Source: Paracoccus aestuarii (GTDB lineage: Bacteria > Pseudomonadota > Alphaproteobacteria > Rhodobacterales > Rhodobacteraceae). Taken from it: 64,000 nucleotides of DNA. A program made the position numbers and the translations under genes. The notes under the pieces were generated by a model that did not search any database, was not told the origin of the DNA, and worked only from the letters and a program-made list of their open reading frames with translations. Where the stretch lies: assembly GCF_028553885.1 (NCBI RefSeq), contig NZ_CP067169.1:2003501-2067500 (forward strand), given 5' to 3'. Below are positions 36,517 to 45,132 of this stretch, one piece after another. The first letter of the stretch is position 1; each line of letters starts with the position of its first letter.

Positions 36517-38775
36517 TCAGAATTCCAGCATCTGGCCCGCGCCCGCACCACCGCCCGCGACGCGGATCGGGCGCACCTCGACGGAGAATTCCGGGGCCAG
36601 CGAGGGGCGTTCGGGCGCATCCATGCGCGGCCCGCCCTCGACCTTGAAGGCCGCGATCTCGGTCGACAGGACCTGGGCCTGCTGGCGCAGAGACATCGAT
36701 GCGGCGGTCGCCTCCTCGGCCACGGCGGCGTTCTGCTGGGTGACCTGGTCCAGCTGATTCACGCCTGCATTGATCTCGGCCAGGCCGGTCGACTGTTCGG
36801 CCGCGGCGCGCGCGATGGCCGCGATCTGCTCCGACACCTCGGAGGCCTTGTCCAGGATTACGCCCAGGCTGTCGCCGGTCCGCCCGACCAGCTCGGATCC
36901 GGTGCGGACCTGCGCCGCGCTGTCCGAGATCAGCCCCCGCACCTCGCGCGCCGATTCCGCCGCGCGCTGCGCCAGGCCACGCACCTCGGAGGCGACGACG
37001 GCGAAGCCGCGCCCCGCCTCGCCCGCCCGCGCGGCCTCGACGCCCGCATTCAGCGCCAGCAGATTCGTCTGGAAGGCGATGTCGTCGATCACCCCGATGA
37101 TGCGGGTGATCTGTTCCGAGGACCGCTCGATCGCGCGCATCGCGGTCACGGCATCGGTCACCACCTCCGCGCTTTCGGCGGCGATGTCGCGGTTGCGGCT
37201 GCTGGCCTCCTCGGCCTCACGGGCGCGGCTGGCGGTCTGGCGCAGGCTTTCGTTCATCTGGTTCAGCGCCGCGGCGGATTCCTCCAGCGTCGCGGCCTGG
37301 GTCTCGGCCCGGGTCGAGATCTCGGAGGCGGCCATGTTGATCTCGTCCGCGCCGCCGCGAACCTGGTTGGCGACATCGGCGATGCGGCGCACGGTCTGGG
37401 ACAGGCGCGACACGACCTCGTTGAAGGACAGCCGCAGCGAATCATAGGCCGCCGGGAAGGGATCATGCGCAGGGCTTTCGATCCGATGCGTCATGTCGCC
37501 CGCGGCCAGGCGTTCCAGCCCGGTGCCGATCTCGCGCACGACGCGGTCCTGGCGGTCGCGTTCGGCCTGGTCGGCGGCCTGCTGGGCGGCGCGGTCGGCC
37601 TCGGCCTGCGCCTCCAGCCGACGGGCCTCGACGGCACGGTCGCGAAAGACGGTCACGGCCGAGGCCATGGCCCCGATCTCGTCCCCTCGATCGGCATGGG
37701 GGATGGGCGTGTCCAGCCGCCCATCGGCCAGCTGCTGCATCGAGGCGGTCATCCGCTCGATCGGGCGGGACACGACGCGGGCGCCGAACCAGACGATCAG
37801 CAGCGTCAGGCCCAGCAGCACCCCCGCCGCCATGATCGTCCGGTCGCGGGTGCGCACGACATCGGCCATCACCGTGGCGCGCGGGACCTGCATGACGATG
37901 GTCCAGCCCTCGGCCAGGCCGGGGAAGGCGACGGGGCGGGTCAGGACGATCATCTCGGCCCCGTTGATGCCGGTGGCCTGCCCGTTGGCCAGGACCGTGG
38001 CGCGTTCCTCGGCGGTGACGGGCTGGCCCAGCCTGCCGCGATCGGCATGGGCGATCCAGCGGCCATCCGCGCTGACCAGCCCCACCCGGCCATCGCCGAA
38101 GGGACGCAGCTGGTCGATCCGCGACGACAGGTTGGTCAGCGCGATATCCCCGGTCAGGATGCCCACGGCACGCCCTTCGTCGCGCACGACGCCGCTGATC
38201 GTCGTCATCAGGACCGAGGTGCCGCCGACATCGTAGTCATAGGGGGGCGTGATCAGGTTGCGGTTCTCGCGGATGGGCTGGTCGTACCAGCTCTCGGTCC
38301 CCGCCTCCGGGCGCATGTCCAGCAGCTCGACATCGATCCGGACCTGCGGGTCATAGAAGAAATAGGGCACGAAGCGGCCCGCCGCGTCGGAATATTGATG
38401 GCCCACATGATCCAGGTCGCGGCCCTGCAGCCCGTCGGGTTCGAAGGCCAGGGTCATGCCCACCAGATCCGGCCGATCCTCCAGCATGCGATAGACCATG
38501 CGGCCCAAGGCGTCGCGATCGGCCAGGCCCGCATCCAGCGCGCCCTCGATCGCGGCGGTGCCGGTGCGGACCATGTCGGCGACGGACCCGATCTCCTGCG
38601 CGACGGTGGCTGCGTATTCGTCCAGCAGGGCGCGGGCATGGGCCTGGGATTCCGCGGCCGAGCTGCGCGTCATCAGGGTGGTCGTCAGCGCGATCACCGC
38701 GACGATGGCGCAGGCGGTCAGCGCCGCGGCCGAAAAGGCCAGTTTCGCGCGAATGGACATGGTCCGGATCTTCAT
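36517..38775 (-). CDS. Methyl-accepting chemotaxis protein with Cache sensor
   Basis: 752 residues. N-terminal helix ([19 protein letters not shown], about 10-30), periplasmic dCache-like ligand domain (about 40-315) with [20 protein letters not shown] and [12 protein letters not shown], second helix near 325-345, HAMP (about 345-400), and a signalling domain with the hairpin tip [40 protein letters not shown] near 595. AGGAGGGG precedes ATG 38775; a longer in-frame opening is not needed. Its ligand is probably a small organic molecule such as an amino acid or carboxylate. No che genes in the window. Confidence 0.95.
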   Translation of the reverse strand: MKIRTMSIRAKLAFSAAALTACAIVAVIALTTTLMTRSSAAESQAHARALLDEYAATVAQEIGSVADMVRTGTAAIEGALDAGLADRDALGRMVYRMLEDRPDLVGMTLAFEPDGLQGRDLDHVGHQYSDAAGRFVPYFFYDPQVRIDVELLDMRPEAGTESWYDQPIRENRNLITPPYDYDVGGTSVLMTTISGVVRDEGRAVGILTGDIALTNLSSRIDQLRPFGDGRVGLVSADGRWIAHADRGRLGQPVTAEERATVLANGQATGINGAEMIVLTRPVAFPGLAEGWTIVMQVPRATVMADVVRTRDRTIMAAGVLLGLTLLIVWFGARVVSRPIERMTASMQQLADGRLDTPIPHADRGDEIGAMASAVTVFRDRAVEARRLEAQAEADRAAQQAADQAERDRQDRVVREIGTGLERLAAGDMTHRIESPAHDPFPAAYDSLRLSFNEVVSRLSQTVRRIADVANQVRGGADEINMAASEISTRAETQAATLEESAAALNQMNESLRQTASRAREAEEASSRNRDIAAESAEVVTDAVTAMRAIERSSEQITRIIGVIDDIAFQTNLLALNAGVEAARAGEAGRGFAVVASEVRGLAQRAAESAREVRGLISDSAAQVRTGSELVGRTGDSLGVILDKASEVSEQIAAIARAAAEQSTGLAEINAGVNQLDQVTQQNAAVAEEATAASMSLRQQAQVLSTEIAAFKVEGGPRMDAPERPSLAPEFSVEVRPIRVAGGGAGAGQMLEF

Positions 38776-38824
38776 CTTCGCCCCTCCTGAAAAGGCTGTG
38801 GCTGGTGTCTGTGGTCGGCCCTGC

Positions 38825-39467
38825 TTAGCAGCGGGGGGTTTCCCAACCGTTACCGGCGCCGGGATTTCCCCCCGAGGCGCGGGCATGGGCGATCATCGCG
38901 GCCTGGGTGCGGTTGCGCGCCCCCAGCTTGCGGCACAGCGTCTTGACATGCAGCTTGATCGTGACCTCCTGCAGGTTCAGCTGGTTGGCGATCTCCTTGT
39001 TGGACTTGCCCTCGCAAAGGCCGGACAGCACCTCGGCCTCGCGCTGCGTCAAGAGCCCGTCGCGCGGGGCCGCGGGCGCGGTCATCAGGTCATAGGGGGC
39101 ATAGACGCCGCCCGTCGCGATCAGATGCAGCGCCGCCGCCAGCGACCGCGCGCTGAGCGTCTTGGGCAGGAAACCCCGCGCCCCCGCATCGAGCGCCTGG
39201 CGGGCCACGCTGCCCGACACGGTGCCCGTCAGGATGGCGACCGGGCGCGGGTCCATCACCTGCCGCATCCGCGCCAGCCCCGTCAGCCCGTTCATTCCCG
39301 GCATGTCGTAATCCAGCAGCGCCAGGTCAAAGGGCGTCCGCGCGGCGGCCCGCACCGCCTCGTCCAGCGAATCCACGCCGGTGATGTCGGCGAAACCCTC
39401 GCCCCCGCAGGAAGGCGGCGATGGCCTCGCGCACCAGGCTGTGGTCGTCTGCCAGCAATATCCTCAT
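38825..39467 (-). pseudogene. LuxR/NarL-family response regulator, frame broken near the N-terminus
   Basis: Receiver plus helix-turn-helix regulator. From ATG 39467 the first frame reads MRILLADDHSLVREAIAAFL with the expected acidic pocket; the rest, from GFADITGVDSLDEAVRAA through LALLDYDMPGMNG (phospho-Asp) to LTQREAEVLSGLCEGKSNKE and the LuxR recognition helix, lies in another frame. Removing one G from the run of five (plus strand C5, 39402-39406) joins them into about 213 residues. The remaining open frame alone (38825-39376) would lack part of the receiver. Downstream of a hybrid kinase on the same strand, 55 bp apart, so it is the likely output of that phosphorelay. Confidence 0.88.
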
Positions 39468-39522
39468 CTGATCCCCCGGATGGGGCGCAGGTCATGCGCC
39501 GGATGGCGGCGCGATCCCCCGA

Positions 39523-42081
39523 TCAGGGCGAGGCGCCGGACTGCCCATCCGCAATAGCACCGTCCCGCCCCCGCCCGAGGCCGGAAATGCCCAGCATTTG
39601 CGTCAACCTGTCCAGATCGGCGGCGATCGGGCGGCCGCCCAGCAGCGCCTGCTGGATCGTGTTCAGCGCCTGATGAATGTCGCGCAGCCCCGCCACCGCC
39701 GCGCTGCCGGCCAGGCGATGCGCCAAGGCGGCACGGTCGGCGGCCGGACCCGCGGGCGATGCCAGCCGGTCGATCCCCTCGGTCAGCTCGGCCCGGATAC
39801 GGTCCAGCAGCGCGCGCGCGCCTTCGGGACCCAAGGCCGCGATCAGGTCGGCGGACTGGTCCTGGGGGGGCGCCACGGGGCGCAACCCGTCCAGCAGCGC
39901 CGCCAGATCCGCCCGGCTCAGCGGCTTGACCAAGGTCCGGTCCATCCCGGCCGCGCGGAAGCTTTCCAGATCCTCGGGCATGGCATGGGCGGTCAGCGCG
40001 ATGATCGGCGTGTCGCGGTTCGGACCCTCGGCCCGGATGCGGCGCGCGGCCTCGATGCCGTTCATGCGGGGCATGCTGATATCCATCAGGATGATGTCGT
40101 AACGCGTGGCCATGGCGCGTTCGACGCCCAGGATCCCGTCCTCGGCCTCGGTCACGGTGCAGGACTGGCGCGCCATCATTTCCCTGGCGACGAGGCGGTT
40201 TATGGCATTATCCTCGACCAGCAGGACCGACAGACTGCGGGTCGGGGCGGGGATGGCCATGGGCTGGTCGGGGACACGCGGCGCCTCCTTGACGGGGGTC
40301 AGGGGCAGCAGGACGCGAAAGGCGGTGCCCTGCCCCGGCTCGCTTTCCAAGTCGATCTGGCCGCCCATCGCATCGACCAGCCCCTTCACGATGCTCAGCC
40401 CCAGGCCGGTGCCCTGCACCCGCCGATCGAAGGTCGATCCGAGCGTCACGAACTCATCGAAGATCCGGTCGATATCGCCCGCCGGAATGCCGCTGCCGGT
40501 GTCGATCACCCGGATCTCGACCTGGCCCGACCCGGCACTGCGGTCCAGCTCGACCCGAATGGTGCCGTTCTCGGTGAACTTGATGGCGTTGCCGACAAGG
40601 TTGACGATGATCTGTTCCAGCCGCGCCGCATCGGCCATCACGGCGCGGTCGTCGCCATCCATCCATTCGGCGACCAGCCGATTGCCGGCCGCCCGGGCCT
40701 GGGCCTGCATCCCGTCCAGCGCGCCCGAGATCAGCGCCCTCAGATCCACCGGCTCGCGCGCCAGTTCCAGCCGCCCGCCCCGCGCGCGCGAGGCGTCCAG
40801 CACGTCGTTCACATGGCGCAGCAGCATCCGGCCCGAATGCTCCATCGCGCCCAGATATTCCTGCTGGCGGTCGTTCAGCGGCGTCAGGCGCAGCAGGTCC
40901 AGCAGGCCCAGGACGCCGTTCAGGGGGGTGCGCATCTCGTGGCTCATGACGGCGATCATCCGCGCCTTGGCGCGTTCGCCCGCCACGGCGCGGTCGCGGG
41001 CCTCGATCAGCTCGGCCTCGTCGGCGGCGCGGCGCGACACGTCGCGCACGAAGGCCACGATCAGCGGTCCCTGCTTGCCCCGCGCGATCGAGATCGACAG
41101 CTCGATCGGGATGATCCGCCCCGATTTGTGCCGTGCGGTCGCCTGGATGATCTCGGGGCCGGAGCGGGGCGCGGGATGCTGGCCGTCGCGCACCTGGGCC
41201 AGCAGGGTGCGCACGGTGCAATGCTGGGCGCGCGGCGTCAGCAGGTCGACCATGTCGCCGCCGATCGCCTCGGCCGGGGAATAGCCGTAGATGCGCTGCG
41301 CGGCCGCGTTGAACCCCACGATCCGCCCGTCGGGCCGCGCCACCAGGATCGCGTCGATCGAGGCCTCGAACAGCGATTGCAGGCGGCTGGTCACCTCGGC
41401 CAGGTGATGGTTGCGCATTCCCGCCGACCGCACCATCGCCAAGAGGACCAGCACCCCGCCCAGCAGCGCGATGAAGAGCGGCACCACCAGCAGCGACAGC
41501 GTGGTCAGCGCGCGCCCCACATTCTGGCGCCGCGCCTCGGATTTCTGCGCGAAGAGCCGCACCCCCTCCAGCGAGACCTGGCGGACCAAGGGCACCAGCG
41601 CGTCGATCCGCGCCTCCAGCTCGGGCAGGGCCGCGACCAGGCGCGCGTCGTCGCCGTCGATCGCCGGCAGCGCGCCGTCCAGCGCCTGCGCGACCGCGTC
41701 CAGCGCCTGATCCATCCCGGGGGAATCGCGCAGGCCCTGATAGACGCGCCCCGTCCGCAGCGTCTGGATCCGCGAATAGAAGATGTCGAAGCGCCGCCGC
41801 AGGTCGGCCGCGCATTCGGCCCATTGATCCGGCTCGGCGCGCTTGAGGTTCAGCGCGGCGCGCTGGACGGTCATGGCCTCGATCTCGGACTGGGCCAGGA
41901 ACCATTGGGTGCTGTCGGTCGCGGCGGTGCCCATCTCCTCGATCTGCTGGCGGGCGTCCATCTGCAGGACCCAGACCAGCGCGGCCAGGCCCACCACCGC
42001 GACGGCCAGCCCCGCGGGCAGCAGGCTGATCAACCGCGACATGCGCGGCGGCCCCCCCTCGATGCCCGCCGGTCCGATCAT
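39523..42081 (-). CDS. Hybrid sensor histidine kinase (periplasmic sensor, PAS, receiver, Hpt)
   Basis: 852 residues. First helix at about 18-40, periplasmic helical sensor (DARQQIEEMGTAATDSTQWF onward, to about 195), second helix about 200-220, PAS domain with FEASIDAILVARPDGRIVGF near 243, HisKA with AVMSHEMRTPLNGVLGLLDLL near 375, HATPase with DTGSGIPAGDIDRIFDEF and GTGLGLSIVKGLV, receiver with LVEDNAINR and LMDISMPRMNG, and Hpt with LAHRLAGSAAVAG near 790. The ATG at 42081 overlaps the stop of the molybdopterin-fold gene (ATGA). An internal ATG at 42042 is also possible. It likely signals to the LuxR-type regulator downstream. Confidence 0.93.
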   Translation of the reverse strand: MIGPAGIEGGPPRMSRLISLLPAGLAVAVVGLAALVWVLQMDARQQIEEMGTAATDSTQWFLAQSEIEAMTVQRAALNLKRAEPDQWAECAADLRRRFDIFYSRIQTLRTGRVYQGLRDSPGMDQALDAVAQALDGALPAIDGDDARLVAALPELEARIDALVPLVRQVSLEGVRLFAQKSEARRQNVGRALTTLSLLVVPLFIALLGGVLVLLAMVRSAGMRNHHLAEVTSRLQSLFEASIDAILVARPDGRIVGFNAAAQRIYGYSPAEAIGGDMVDLLTPRAQHCTVRTLLAQVRDGQHPAPRSGPEIIQATARHKSGRIIPIELSISIARGKQGPLIVAFVRDVSRRAADEAELIEARDRAVAGERAKARMIAVMSHEMRTPLNGVLGLLDLLRLTPLNDRQQEYLGAMEHSGRMLLRHVNDVLDASRARGGRLELAREPVDLRALISGALDGMQAQARAAGNRLVAEWMDGDDRAVMADAARLEQIIVNLVGNAIKFTENGTIRVELDRSAGSGQVEIRVIDTGSGIPAGDIDRIFDEFVTLGSTFDRRVQGTGLGLSIVKGLVDAMGGQIDLESEPGQGTAFRVLLPLTPVKEAPRVPDQPMAIPAPTRSLSVLLVEDNAINRLVAREMMARQSCTVTEAEDGILGVERAMATRYDIILMDISMPRMNGIEAARRIRAEGPNRDTPIIALTAHAMPEDLESFRAAGMDRTLVKPLSRADLAALLDGLRPVAPPQDQSADLIAALGPEGARALLDRIRAELTEGIDRLASPAGPAADRAALAHRLAGSAAVAGLRDIHQALNTIQQALLGGRPIAADLDRLTQMLGISGLGRGRDGAIADGQSGASP

Positions 42082-42533
42082 TCCGCGGCCAGCCGGTCCA
42101 GCTGCCAGATGCTGCGGGAATAGATCACCTCGGATTGCAGATCCGGCGCGGAATCATAAGGATAGACGACCCAGAGCGGCCCCTTGTCGCGCAGCGACAT
42201 CTGCCGGTCATCCATGCGATAGGCGACCAGGGGATAATCCTCGGTCAGGCCTTCGACCGGGATCTCGACCGCGTAATCGTTGACGGCGGTGGCGGTGACC
42301 AATCCCTCCTCGATCCCCGCCTCGCGTAGCAGGGTCGCCAAGGGAACCCCGGTGAACAGATGCGGCCCCTCGGTCCAGATGGTGCTGGTGGTGAAGCTGG
42401 CCTGGCCCAAGGCCTCCAGCGCCGGCATGTCGTATTCGGTGCTGCCCTGCGGACCGGTCACGGTCAGCACGGTGTCCTGCGCCCATGCCGTGACGGGCAG
42501 CGCCATGGCCAGCGCGATCAGAGCGGATTTCAT
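42078..42533 (-). CDS. Periplasmic oxidoreductase molybdopterin-binding-fold protein without cysteine
   Basis: 151 residues with a signal peptide (MKSALIALAMALPVTAWAQ). The mature part resembles the sulfite-oxidase molybdopterin-binding domain: LTVTGPQGSTEYDMPALEAL, then FTGVPLATLLREAGI, AVNDYAVEIPVEGL and a GPLWVVYPYD segment. It contains no cysteine at all, so it cannot supply the Mo-coordinating thiolate of sulfite oxidases. The ATGA coupling to a sensor kinase with a periplasmic domain suggests a ligand-binding role feeding that kinase (inference). AAGGA precedes the start. Confidence 0.85.
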   Translation of the reverse strand: MKSALIALAMALPVTAWAQDTVLTVTGPQGSTEYDMPALEALGQASFTTSTIWTEGPHLFTGVPLATLLREAGIEEGLVTATAVNDYAVEIPVEGLTEDYPLVAYRMDDRQMSLRDKGPLWVVYPYDSAPDLQSEVIYSRSIWQLDRLAAE

Positions 42534-42610
42534 GGATGGTCCTTTCCCGGATATCGATCACCGGATCCCTTGATGCCATGACAGGGCCGATCCGCGATGC
42601 GATCGTCGGT

Positions 42611-42634
42611 ATAGGGCCCTATCCCAAAGGATAG
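42611..42634. promoter_or_regulatory. Overlapping inverted repeats upstream of the molybdopterin-fold/kinase/regulator operon
   Basis: A perfect 12-bp palindrome ATAGGGCCCTAT (42611-42622) shares its right half with CTATCC-CAAA-GGATAG (42619-42634). It lies 78-101 bp before the operon's first start codon and could bind the operon's own LuxR-type regulator. Confidence 0.5.
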
Positions 42635-42660
42635 TCTGACAGGGAAAGCTTTCTAAAATC

Positions 42661-43845
42661 TTAGCCGTCGAGCTGGTCCAGCACCGCCGGGATGCGCTTG
42701 GCCAGGCGAAAGAACCCGGCCCGCGCCTCGGGCCAGACGGCCCGGTCCCAATCGCGCAGTTGGTCATGCAGGGCGATGCCGCGTTCCTCCAGCACCGGGC
42801 GCGCGGCCTCCAGCCAGTCGCGGCAGGGGCCGACGGGCATCCGCGCCATGACGATCATGCGCGCGCCCTGCGCTTCCGCCCAATCGGCCAGCGCGGTGGC
42901 ATCGTGCGGGTGGTGAAGCGGCAGGTCCAGCCGCGCCCCCGCATCCGCCAGCGCGCCCTCGTCGAAGGCCAGGACCGGGGCGGCGACGGGCCCGGGCGAC
43001 CGCCCCTGCCCCGCCCGCAGCAGCGCGCAGCCGCGCAAATCCGGCCCCGCCATCGCCGGTCCGCAATCGTCATCGCCGATCAGCAGGATCGCGGGCCCAT
43101 CCTGCGGAACCGGCGGTGCCGCCTGCAGCGGCCGGCGCGCGGCGGCGAAATCGATGTCCTGCGGCAGCGGATCGGCCTCGGCCACCAGGTCCAGCCCCTC
43201 GCCGAAGCGCCCTTCGGTATGGCGGGCGATCACGCGCGGATCGGCCAGATAGGGCCGCCCATTCGTGTGCAGCCCTGCCACCCACCGCCAGGACAGGGTG
43301 TTCGAGGCCGCATCCCCGTCCAGCAGGTGACGCATGAAGAAATCCGCCCCCACCCGCCATGGCAGGCGCAGCGTGAAGATCCAGATCGAGGCGAACCACA
43401 TCCGCGCGTGGTTGTGCAGATAACCGGTCCGCACCAGCTCATCGGCCCAGTGATCCATGCAGCCGATGCCGCAGCGGCCCTGCATCACCGCCCCGGCCCG
43501 CGCCGCCACATCGCCCGTCATGTCCTGCAGGTCGCGGTCCAGCCCTTGGCGATACTGGTGCCAGACGTCCGGGTGATGTTCCAGCCAGCCCTTGAAATAG
43601 CCGCGCCAGAAGACCTCCTGGATGAACTTGGCGGCGCGGTCGGGGCCGTGATGGTCGATGGCGGTCCGGATGACCTCCGGCTCGGTCACCAGGCGGCGGC
43701 GCAGCCATGGCGACAGGGTCGACACGAAGCGGTGCCGGCCCGGCCCCAGATCGTCGCCCCGGCGATGGGCGTAACCCGACCCCATGCGCGGCGCGAAGGC
43801 GGCCAGATGATCCAGCCCCGCAGCGCGGGTGGGACGGGGCGTCAT
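42661..43845 (-). CDS. Photolyase/cryptochrome-like protein with FAD domain first
   Basis: 394 residues. The N-terminal two thirds match the helical FAD-binding domain of DNA photolyases: STLSPWLRRRLVTEPEVI, FIQEVFWRGYFKGWLEHHPD, DELVRTGYLHNHARMWFASI and SNTLSWRWVAGLHTNGRPYL. The C-terminal third (from about residue 255, PAILLIGDDDCGP) looks like the alpha/beta domain that normally stands at the N-terminus of photolyases, ending AVWPEARAGFFRLAKRIPAVL. So the usual domain order is reversed. Function could be repair or blue-light sensing. The start at 43845 overlaps the YeeE stop (ATGA). Confidence 0.85.
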   Translation of the reverse strand: MTPRPTRAAGLDHLAAFAPRMGSGYAHRRGDDLGPGRHRFVSTLSPWLRRRLVTEPEVIRTAIDHHGPDRAAKFIQEVFWRGYFKGWLEHHPDVWHQYRQGLDRDLQDMTGDVAARAGAVMQGRCGIGCMDHWADELVRTGYLHNHARMWFASIWIFTLRLPWRVGADFFMRHLLDGDAASNTLSWRWVAGLHTNGRPYLADPRVIARHTEGRFGEGLDLVAEADPLPQDIDFAAARRPLQAAPPVPQDGPAILLIGDDDCGPAMAGPDLRGCALLRAGQGRSPGPVAAPVLAFDEGALADAGARLDLPLHHPHDATALADWAEAQGARMIVMARMPVGPCRDWLEAARPVLEERGIALHDQLRDWDRAVWPEARAGFFRLAKRIPAVLDQLDG

Positions 43846-45056
43846 CCGTCGGCCCGGCTGGCGCGGCCTTCCATGAAGAACCACGGCCGCATGCGCACGC
43901 CCAGGACATTGCCCGCAAAGGCCGCGACCACCCACAGATAGCCGTGCAGGCTGCCCGAGGCGATCCCCGAGAAATAGGCCCCGATATTGCAGCCATAGGC
44001 GATGCGCGACCCATAGCCCAGCAGCAGCCCCCCCACCACCGCGGCCAGCACCGACCGCAGCGGGATCCGCAGCGAGGGCGCGAACCGCCCCGCCAAGGCC
44101 GCGGCCAGCATCGCCCCCGCGATGATGCCGAAATTCATGACCGAGGTGATGTCGGCCAGCACCGGCGCCGCCAGGGCCTGGGCATTGGCGGGCATCTGCC
44201 AGTATTCCCAGGCCGTGGGGTCGATGCCGATGGCCTGCGCGGCCTTGGCCCCCCACAGGGCAAAGGCCGCCGTGATCCCCCAAGGCCGGCCCGCGATCGC
44301 CAAGGTCAGCCAGTTCAGCACGACCAGCGCCACCGCCCCCGCGACCAGCGGCCAAGGCCCCCGCAGCCAGCGCGCCAGGCCGTGGCGGGGCGGCGCGGCC
44401 GGACGCTCCAGCGCGCCGTGGCGGCGACGCTCGACCCGGACGGTCAGCAGGGCGATCGCGGCGAAGATCGCCAGCGACACCGCGATGCCGCCCCATGCGC
44501 CGAAGGGCTGCCACAGGGCGGTCGGCTGGAATGCGGGCAGCGCCGCCCACCAGTGGAAATGGATCGTCGCCAGGACCGATCCGATGATGAAGAAGACCAG
44601 CGTGACCAGCATCCGTGCATTGCCGCCCCCCGCCGTGAACAGCGTCCCCGACGCGCAGCCGCCGCCCAGCTGCATTCCGATGCCGAACATGAAGGCCCCT
44701 GCGATCACGCCCAGGCCCGCCGGGCTGATCAGCCCGCGCACCTCGTTGCCAAACAGCGTTCCCGATGCCAGCGCGGGAAAGAACAGCACCACCGCCATGG
44801 CCAGCAGCAGCATCTGAACCCGAAGGCCCCGCCCCCGACCATCCGCGATGAAGACCCGCCAGGCCGAGGTGAAGCCGAAGGCCGCATGATAGAGCGCGAT
44901 GCCCAAGCCCCCGCCGATCAGGAACAGCGCCGCCTGCGCCGTCCCGAAGCCGACGGCCAGGCCCACCGCGCCCAGGACCAGCGCGGCCAGCGCCCCCATG
45001 CCGGGAAATCCCAAGGGCGGGATGCCGGTGGCGGGGGTGATCTCTGCATGGGCCAT
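43842..45056 (-). CDS. YeeE/YedE (TsuA-like) thiosulfate or sulfur-compound transporter
   Basis: 404 residues with about ten helices in two related halves. The conserved cysteines of the TsuA-type channel are visible: MQLGGGCASGTLFTAGGG near residue 130 and YGSRIAYGCNIGAYFSGIASG near 358. TsuA imports thiosulfate through such a cysteine path. No TusA-like gene follows; instead it is coupled by ATGA to the photolyase-like gene. A CTCCTT (minus AAGGAG) site lies just upstream of its ATG. Confidence 0.93.
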   Translation of the reverse strand: MAHAEITPATGIPPLGFPGMGALAALVLGAVGLAVGFGTAQAALFLIGGGLGIALYHAAFGFTSAWRVFIADGRGRGLRVQMLLLAMAVVLFFPALASGTLFGNEVRGLISPAGLGVIAGAFMFGIGMQLGGGCASGTLFTAGGGNARMLVTLVFFIIGSVLATIHFHWWAALPAFQPTALWQPFGAWGGIAVSLAIFAAIALLTVRVERRRHGALERPAAPPRHGLARWLRGPWPLVAGAVALVVLNWLTLAIAGRPWGITAAFALWGAKAAQAIGIDPTAWEYWQMPANAQALAAPVLADITSVMNFGIIAGAMLAAALAGRFAPSLRIPLRSVLAAVVGGLLLGYGSRIAYGCNIGAYFSGIASGSLHGYLWVVAAFAGNVLGVRMRPWFFMEGRASRADG

Positions 45057-45132
45057 GGCGCTCTCCTTCGCGGCTCTGCCGCCGAACGCATGGCGGGCGA
45101 TGCGGTTTCGCCCGGGCCTGTCCGATCCGGGC

